Made by a program: the position numbers and the translations under genes. Positions 56,900 through 64,000 of a DNA stretch of 64,000 nucleotides are shown here, in pieces (the stretch's first letter is position 1; each line of letters opens with the position of its first letter). This DNA is from Euryodendron excelsum. Its lineage: Eukaryota; Streptophyta; Magnoliopsida; Ericales; Pentaphylacaceae. Below the pieces are notes generated by a model that had not been told where the DNA came from, did no database searches, and saw nothing but the letters and a program-made list of their open reading frames with translations. The DNA is taken from positions 58,546,183 to 58,610,182 of the forward strand of contig CM065377.1 of assembly GCA_033060915.1 (NCBI GenBank). Direction: 5' to 3'.

Positions 56900-58216
56900 A
56901 AAAGGCCCATGTGGAGTTCAAGACTAAGTATCATCCTCAACCTCTCCAATAATGGTCTACCCTTCCCCACCAATAGCTTGGAAGGTGCTGTCATCCATGG
57001 GTTTCAAAGTAGAGAAGTCCAGATCAGGGAAGAGCTTATTGGCCACAACCTTAGCATCGACGAAGCCCTCCATGTAAGCTACACTGATCTCATCCTAGAA
57101 AGCCGACCCAGCCTTGAACTCCTCAACAGCTCTCTCCTGGGTTATCTTCAGTTGCTCCTCCAGCTCATCCACCCTCATGGAAAGGGAGACCTTCACAGTT
57201 TTAAAGGCCTAAAACTTAGAGGTCAGGTCCTCATTCTTTCGCCTAAGCTCAGTCACCTCATCCATCACGGTAGATTTCTCTACCTTCGCAGTCTCTAGGG
57301 CTTCCTCAGAGATTTTTAGCTTCTTCTCCACACCCTAGTTAGATTAGGTCAGGGTCTTAATCACTTGACCTTTTTTGGCGCTCTCGGTTGTCTTCGCCTT
57401 CATACGGGTCGACATACACAAGGCCTTGACATGCAACTGCACAAGGACCAACAAGTCATCAAAATCGATAAGTCTAAGCATAAATCTGAGGGAAACAACT
57501 AGAGGTCTTACTTTGAGAGCGTCATGATTCATACTCCTAGTCAGCTGGGCGTTGGTCTAGTCACTAAAAAGGACGACATCGTTCATGCTGATGAACTGCT
57601 ACATCCTCAGCCAGGTAGCTTACATATCCTCCACCACCAAGGGCTCACCCCGCTGATCTATAGGGGTCTGGGCAGAGGGTTCCCTGGAAACAAGAGGAGG
57701 CAAGCCAGCTCCAGAACCAGAGGTCTGACCTAGTGCCTTAGAAGTAGGAGAAGCCAGGGCTCCCGTGGATGGGCCAGCTGTTGAAATAGGACCCTTGTTG
57801 GTTTGGGTCTCAGCTGGTCTACTCTCAGAGCTAATCCGAGGGCGTTTACTAAGCTTCTCCCTTGTGGCCTTAGCCTTCTCCAAGTCTTTGAACCTATTGG
57901 AGGCACTTCTCAAGTTCTGCTTGTTAAAACCCATGACAGAACCTTGATCTACACAAGAGGACATAGCAAGAGTAAGAACACATCTAATACAGCAACAAAT
58001 ATTAAAATGCCAAACTCATTCCTCTCTCCCTTAGCTTATATGGCCTCAACGGAAGGGTCTTGACCTAAAAGGTATGCAGCCAAAGTCCCATCTGCCACAA
58101 GATAAGCCCAAAATGTGACCAGATGCTTCCTCACCCTCTCTACCCGTGCCTTCCTTGCCTTGTCCTCCAGCACAGGAAGACGTGCTAAGCATAAAACAGA
58201 AGTTGGTTAGACCACT
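56900..58216 (-). pseudogene. Antisense extra ORF of element G, C-terminal part
   Basis: On the minus strand, from 58200: LPVLEDKARKARVERVRKHL and VTFWAYLVADGTLAAYLLG, probably an intron near 58035-57970, then a Ser/Pro/Thr/Gly-rich segment (57964-57620) and a coiled-coil-like end (MDEVTELRRKNEDLTSKF, MRVDELEEQLKITQERAVEE, then YMEGFVDAKVVANKLFPDLD). Scattered stops are present. The N-terminal half is missing because sequence K begins at 58217. It is equivalent in place and form to the antisense ORFs of A and B but has little sequence in common with them. Confidence 0.68.
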
Positions 58217-58384
58217 TGTGATATCCCAAACCTCTATTTATTTATATTAATGAGAATTTCTAGTGTATGCAATGTTTAATGTTAATTATTTCTTCTTTTG
58301 GGTAAAAAATGATCAATGAGAACTTGTGTTGGAGGTATGAGACACATGGGATTATTTCCCATGTGTGTCTTCTCATAACACAAA

Positions 58385-58416
<32 letters not shown>

Positions 58417-59171
58417 CCAACTGTAAGAGGGAGAGAGAAAGAGAGAAGGAGAGAAAAAGAAAAAAAAGGAAAGGAGAAGATCAAGGAGAAGAAGAGGAGG
58501 CAAGAGAAGCCCAACCCAAGCTTGGCATCCCTTGTGGAGTCGGGAAGCTATAGAGAGAAAGGTATGAACTTCTATCTTGTATATATATACATCTAGGATA
58601 GTTGTTGTTGAGTTTGGAGGATCCTTTAGGTCTTATTTACATGATTTTGAAAGCTTGAAGCTCATTGTTGAAAATTGGGAGTGGTGGTTTGAAAAATCCC
58701 CAAACATCTAAAATGTTAGGGTTTTGAGTTCAACTCTAAATCCCTTTTATTTAATTTTTCTTTCTCCCCCATTTTAAGTTATTGTTATCCCTGTGGCTAA
58801 TCTTTGAGCCCTAAGAGTATTGGGAAGGTTTGATTGTGTTTGAAGGGGTTTTGGGAGAGTTTTGAATCAAAAATTGATGTTGCGCAGGTGGGAGCATTTG
58901 AACGCCCGACATGGCCGTTCGAACGGCCCGAGAGCAAAGTTTTCCACTTTGCCTAGTGTTCGCTTCCGGGCATTTAAATGGCTCAAGAGGGTGTTTTTCT
59001 ATTTTTGCCTGGCGCTCGAACAACTAATTTGGGTGTTTTTCTATTTTTGCCTGGCGCTCGAACAGCTAATTTGGGCATTCAAACTGCTTGGTCATTTTGG
59101 CCTAGCGTTTGAACGGCCCGGTTAGGCATTCAAACAGTCTGCCAACTTCAGTATTGTTTAGTAAAATAGGC
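58217..59171 (+). mobile_element. Sequence K: probable LTR start interrupting element G
   Basis: It begins TGTGATATCCCAAACCTC, a plausible LTR 5' end, exactly where the antisense ORF of G stops. It carries a (CA)n microsatellite (58384-58417), a purine-rich GAGAGA/GAAAAG stretch and a TCGAAC array (58885-59145). It is interrupted at 59172 by LTR L, so its right end and duplication are not visible. Family not assigned. Confidence 0.5.
58885..59145. repeat. Gaacggcc / gctcgaac repeats in K
   Basis: Words such as GTTCGAACGGCC, GCGCTCGAACA and GTTTGAACGGCCC recur. A ~41-base unit (starting gtgtttttctatttttgcc) is duplicated almost exactly at about 58991-59074. It resembles the arrays in LTRs F and H. 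Confidence 0.75.
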
Positions 59172-59369
59172 TGTAAGCACCTTATTTTTGCCCGGTCGGC
59201 AATCTCCGGCCTGACCGAACCCAGTTTTCAAACATCACAACACATGTAAACTCAAGACGGGTCTTTCAAACTCCAATCCGGTCAACTAGTGGCTTCTTGA
59301 GCCCACAAGGTCCCGCTGGAGCCATAAACACCTTCATACCCTAGGCTTTCCAGGCAGCTTTTCGGGATC

Positions 59370-59690
59370 GGGTGGTCTTAGGAACCAACGCCATCTAGGT
59401 AGCTTCCCGAGACTAGGCAATCTCGGGGACCAACACCTTGTCAAGTTCCAGACGGTTCACTTCTACCGCCTACTAACCCGCCAATGTAGAATGTCCGTCA
59501 TTTGTTAGTTCTCCAAGACCAGGCATTCTCAAAGACCAACACCACCCTCACAGGTAGCTTTCTGAGACCAAGGGTTCTCAGGAACCAAGACCACCTTACA
59601 AGTAGCTCTCTTAGACCGGGCAGTCTCAGGGACCAACACCATACCAGTAGTTTTCCAAGGCCAGGCGGTCTCGAGAACCAACACCTAGGT
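59370..59690. repeat. ~50-60-bp hairpin repeats of giant LTR L
   Basis: Units of the form gtagcttcccgagac...caatctcggggaccaacacc recur five or six times. Each carries an inverted repeat such as CCCGAGA/TCTCGGG or CTGAGA/TCTCAG. LTR E carries the reverse-oriented counterpart at about 23390-23730. Confidence 0.82.
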
Positions 59691-59699
59691 CAACGCTAG

Positions 59700-61814
59700 T
59701 GTTGGCCTAAAAGGCAACCCAAGAGGGGGGTGAATTGGGTTTTTCAAAGATTTAAATCAATTAATTAATCTATGTGTAATGTAATGATATCAAAAGAAGA
59801 GAAGAAAACAGAGCATAAGAAAGAACACAGAGAGTTACCGAGGCTCAACCACAAACCATGGTCTACGTCATCACCCCAAGATCCCCTTGAAATCTTCTTC
59901 CACTATGTAATCTCCAATTACAAATGGGTTGCTGATTAACTAAGTGCACAACTCACTATACACAAGAACTTCTACCTGAATTCTTCAACCACCAAGTGGT
60001 TTTGTCCAAGCTCCACTCAAACTTACAAGAGTTTTTCTTTCTCAAGAGAACTCTTAAACTCTCACTTACAAGTGTATAAAAAAATACAAGTAACTAACAA
60101 ACTCTCTAACAAGAGTAGATTATACAATCAAAGCTCACAAAGTGAAAACAACAAGAATGTTTAGGAATTTCAGTTGATTAGTCAATTGATTCTTGTTCCT
60201 TGTCTCTCTTCCTTGTTATAAATGCAGTTGGAAGCTTGTATATAAACCCCTGTATTGATTTCATCCGTTGGAGGTTGTTGGGGTTCATTTAATGCACGTC
60301 CAGTCCGTTATAACATTAGGAAAACTCGCCGTTATATCCTAGGGGTCGACTTCAGGCTTGTAGAGTCGATATTTCTGGTTTTGCAATTACTAGATGTTGT
60401 CCACTGTCTCCATGATTTTGCTCTTCATATTAATGAGTCGGCTCTTTGTTCATTCTGTCTTCATGCCATTTTGCTTCTGTCGTCATGAGGCGACTCTTTA
60501 ATTTCATGAGTTCGCTCTTTGCACAGAAATCTTGCTTCAGTCTTTATGAGTCAATTCTTTATATCAAAGAGTCGGCTCTTTGCTCATTTGATCTTCAAGT
60601 TTTCTGCGTCTGTCTTCATGAGGTGACTCCTCATTTCCATGAGTCGGCTCTTTGTCCATTTGGTCTTCAGGCTTTTGCTTCTGTGTTCATGAGGCGACTC
60701 TTTATTTCCATGAGTCTACTCATTGCCCATTTTGTCTTCAAGCCTTTTGCATCTGTCTCCACGAGGCGACTCTTCATTTTCATGAGTCCGCTCATTGATC
60801 ATTTTGCCTTCAAGCCTTTTGCGTCTGTCTCCATGAATCGACTCCTTATTCCCATGAGGCGGCTTATTACCCAGAAATCTGGTTTCAGACTTCTAATGAT
60901 CTAGCTCATCTTAGCAAGAGTATAAGATCTTCAAGGAATTCTTTTTTTGGGGTATGATGATCAATCAAACTCTTTTAACTCATCGGAGTTAACTTCTATT
61001 CAATTTGGATTAAATCGATCATTCGATATTCATCTTCTCTTGACTCTCAAACTGTCAGAGCTTTATTACATTAATGTTGAACTCTTCTTCTTTGGTTACA
61101 AAGCTTCATCTTTCATGGTAGAACATTCTCTTTCAATGTCGAGCTTTCTCTACAAAGCTTCACAATGCATTATTGCTGATTTCTTCTCTTTGCCATCAAT
61201 TCTTCTTTCTTCTTTAAAATCACTTCAATGAGACTTTTGTAAACTTGAAGAAATCTCTTCATACACATTGTCTTCATTGATTCTTTATATCTCAAAAGAA
61301 TTCTTCACTTGGATTCCTTGTAGAGATCAGACAACCAACATGAATCTTCTTTCCAAGCAACTTCCATCACATAATCTGGAATTGATCTTTGCATACTTGA
61401 TGAAGTCTCCTTTTAAGCATTTTCAATCTCTTCAACAATCAATTCATTTTCAACTGATCTTTGCATATTCTGATGAAGTCTTCAATCTTTCTTGAGTGCA
61501 AATCAATCTTCATTGAGTCTATGCATATTTGATGAAAGCTTCATTTGAATACCTTCAATCTCTTCAAATGTAAAACATTTGTTTAAAGTAAAAATAAGAG
61601 TCAATCCTCTGTTTGGTTCATTGCATAGCTCTTAGAATTCATTGCTTGATCTTAAGCTTATTGGCATTCATCTTGACATACATTAGACTTAAAATTGAAC
61701 TTTAAGTCTAAACTATAAACTTTATTAATCTGCACACTAAGTAAATTCATTAGTAAAATAACACAAGGTTTAGTTATCATCAAAATCAATATAGGGATTA
61801 ACCTTGAGTCAACA
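59700..61814 (+). mobile_element. Element M: solo LTR, 2115 bp, inside LTR L
   Basis: It starts TGTTGGCCTAAAAGG and ends GAGTCAACA. Flanks are GCTAG (59695-59699) and GCCAG (61815-61819), one transition apart, and the flanking sequence joins as in LTR I (caacgctag/ccagtgcatgctag compared with 40727-40750). The early word aagaggggggtgaattggg is common near the start of some plant LTRs. Family (copia or gypsy) not assigned; orientation is tentative. No internal genes. Confidence 0.75.
60400..60870. repeat. ~72-bp tandem repeats in LTR M
   Basis: Five to six units read gtcttcatgaggcgactctt, then catgagtcggctctttg and ccattttgtcttcaagcc. GGCGACTC and GAGTCGGC face each other across an 11-base spacer, giving a six-base-pair stem (CGACTC/GAGTCG) in most units. 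Confidence 0.82.
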
Positions 61815-63106
61815 GCCAGTGCATGCTAGCTCGACTCAGTGAAAAATGACCAAACTTGCCCCTTGGGCCTCCAGGCATGTTTTAAGAAGTTCGAAATCCC
61901 TCGAAACGATAAGTCCACATTTCCAAAATGTTACTAAATAGTTAGACATACTCCACACGCCATTCGGTCCAATTCCGGTCTTATTCCGGCTGACTCTGGT
62001 CAAAATGACCATTTTACTCCTGAACACCCCAGCACCGCACAAATCCCACTGAGCAATGAAAGACTCTCCAAGATCAACCCAGAATGGCCCGGCAGGCTTA
62101 ACATGACACTCCAATCTATTCTTGACCATTTCCAACCAAACCCGGTCAAAATGACCATTTTACCCTTGACAACCCGAATGCGCAACGAAACAACATTGGT
62201 CCTAGAATTTTGAACGGTGGGTCATGCCACACATCCCTGTTTAACCTAAGAAAGACCTTATGACACTAAACACCCTCGACTCGATAAAATTTTCCTGGAG
62301 CGTCTCGCAGACGTTCCGCCCAAATTACATTTTCTTCCAATTCCCTAATTATAACGCACCGTCAAATGACTTGAGAAATGCGTAAACTAGGGAATTCTCG
62401 AAAGTTCGTTCATAAGTCTTTCCATCGATACAACTCGATCAGATAGATCGCTTCCCGAAGCTCTTCATCGCACGGCTCGAAAATTGTAATTTTTAGCAAC
62501 CCCTAGAGCACCTCACAGACGCTATGCCAAGATTGACTTTTTCTCCAATTCCCTGATTATAACGCACCTTCAAACGACTTGAGAAATGCGTAAATTAGGA
62601 AATTCTCAAAAAGTATTTCCAAAGTACTTTCCATCGATACAGTCCGATCAGAGAGATCGCTTCCCGAAGGCCTCAATCGTGCGACACAAAAATAACTACT
62701 TTCGAACCCCCGCGGAGCGTATCACAGACGTTCCACAGAGATGCAATTTTATACACATTTTTTGAAATGATATCCCACACTTCCGAACACCATTTGAACT
62801 TTTCAAAAACACGAAAGTTCACGAGAAACCCTTGGAGAACACCATGGATGCAACCGATTCCTTTGAAACCTTCTCGGTTGGCTCAATTATCGAGGCAAAA
62901 TTTAAACAAACACTCCCAGTGATGGAAAGTATGCTACAAGTGCCCAGATTTTGATCAGATCGACCAATTTTGATCAACCATCAAGATTTAACCAATACAC
63001 TGAGTGCCATATGGCATTTTGATAATGGAACAGTACTGGCGCATGCGCTAGAGAAAATTTTGGCCAGGCGCATGTAGCACATGCTCCAGGCCTCTCCCAT
63101 ATTGGC

Positions 63107-63114
63107 TATAAATA
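63107..63114 (+). promoter_or_regulatory. TATA box of giant LTR L
   Basis: TATAAATA in ggctataaatataggcc, with ggcgcatgcgc and ggcgcatgtagcacatgc palindromes 20-85 bases upstream. It corresponds to the TATA boxes of D and I. Confidence 0.65.
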
Positions 63115-64000
63115 TAGGCCTTCCCCTTTGCATATTCCAAAATCAAAAATTGAAGCGAAGCTCTATAAAAACTACTCCAGAACCTCGAATTCCTATATAC
63201 ATCCCACACCTTAAACACTTAGGCTGGATTTCACCTCCCCCTAACCCATACACTTCACCTACATAGCCTTCCATACCATAGAACACCTCCTTCCAACCCC
63301 TTAAGCACACTTAAAGCCATCCAAGCTCAAGTTAAAGCATCCATAAAAGACTGCAAGTGTATTAAAGATAAAATGTGGTATTTCTTTTATGTTTTTGCCT
63401 CCCTCACTTCTTTCTTCTCCCTCCTAGCCTACTTAGGCTATTCTCTATTTTAATCCCCATTTTCTATCCTCCTTTCTTGCATCTTTGAAGCAAGAGGGCT
63501 CTTAGTTCATGCCTAGAGGAAAGTTAGTAAGAGCCACTGTATAGGAGGATCTTTGACTAGCCTACTTTAAGATAGTATGGCCTTAGAGTCCCTTGATTAT
63601 ATGGTGTAGCCTAAAGCCTTATATGAATTCATGACCCCTTTGCATATTGCTATCCTGTTCATGTTTTGTGTGCTTGACTTTATTTTCATGTTTATAATCA
63701 TGTTTTTCAAAACTTACACTATTCTTGTTTCTATGCCATTTTCAAGCTCAATATTCCCTTCAAAATGATTCTAAGAGTTGGTCCCTTGAAGTTTTGGATA
63801 AGACTTTAGGAAATCATGACTTAGAAATCCCCCATTAACCCCTAACTCCCACTTTTGCAACTTTGCATTCCAACTTGCACAAAAGTGATTTTCAAACTCT
63901 CTAATTCCTAAGGTTTCTATTCGCTCAAGTTTAGTGGTTGGAATGGCCCTATGGAACCCTCTCTTGAGTGGTCTCCTTTTACATTGGCCATAGGAACCCC

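Larger units (their letters stand above)
36816..58216 (+). mobile_element. Element G: third Tat-lineage Ty3/gypsy element with nested insertions
   Basis: Order: LTR-like sequence, primer-binding site (37244), gag, [H], protease, RT, RNase H, second RNase H, integrase with [J], ~59-bp tandem array, antisense ORF. The gag junction across H is supported by the duplication of H (atagg / gtagg). G diverges strongly from A and B in sequence but has the same domain order. Its 3' LTR is not seen: the copy is broken at 58217 by K. Protease, RT, RNase H and integrase all have stops or frameshifts. Confidence 0.85.
59172..64000 (+). mobile_element. Element L: giant Ogre-like LTR, runs off the window, contains LTR M
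   Basis: It starts TGTAAGCACCTTATTTTTGC like D and I. It holds GAGAC-type hairpin repeats (59370-59690), aaaatgaccatttt repeats (around 61840-62170), a TATA box at 63107-63114 and the start of the leader, matching the reverse of LTR E closely (for example ctttgcatattg near 63630). The right end is outside the window, so whether it is a solo LTR or the start of a full element is unknown. Confidence 0.83.

Noticed and set aside
58260..58596. Overlapping frames around the (CA)n tract
   Set aside because: Simple-sequence translation; no domain.
59172..64000. Calling L a solo LTR
   Set aside because: Its right end is outside the window, so an attached interior cannot be excluded.

Overview
The window is nuclear DNA of a flowering plant, most probably a eudicot. 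It is almost wholly nested LTR retrotransposons around one host gene. The evidence is gt-ag introns, Tat-lineage Ty3/gypsy elements with two RNase H domains, very long Ogre-like LTRs, Helitron, hAT and MITE remnants, and a spliced TIFY/JAZ jasmonate-repressor gene. Species was not determined.

Layout. Positions 1-6456 hold the 3' part of Tat element A: RNase H, integrase, a hairpin minisatellite, an antisense spliced ORF and an LTR. Positions 6457-7955 are AT-rich host DNA with small repeats. Positions 7956-30600 are Tat element B, bounded by a perfect GTTAT duplication. Two nested stacks interrupt it: minus-strand solo LTR C (9324-15528) containing giant Ogre-like solo LTR D (9359-13857), and giant minus-strand solo LTR E (17653-23920) containing solo LTR F (20377-21864). 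Positions 30601-36815 are a host island: two Helitron-like pieces, the JAZ8/TIFY5-like gene (31985-33054, three exons, 127 aa), a MITE, a hAT-type element with an 8-bp duplication, and a second, truncated copy of the JAZ upstream region (36531-36815). From 36816 a third Tat element, G, runs to 58216. It is interrupted by non-autonomous element H (38865-51079), whose left LTR holds giant solo LTR I (39902-45470), and by solo LTR J (54081-55211), which goes with a loss of the integrase centre. G is cut at 58217 by LTR-like sequence K, which holds giant LTR L (59172 to beyond the window end), which in turn holds solo LTR M (59700-61814).

No element looks able to move by itself: every pol has stops, frameshifts or lost catalytic residues. 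The three Tat elements share one plan: gag, protease, RT, a connection-like RNase H, a second RNase H, integrase, a ~60-bp tandem array, then a convergent spliced antisense ORF with a coiled-coil C-terminus, then polypurine tract and LTR. The most notable pattern is that tandem arrays in several unrelated elements are built from self-complementary units. In some arrays both arms of the hairpin change together between units, as if the folded form rather than the sequence were kept. All boundaries, duplications and alignments were read by eye.
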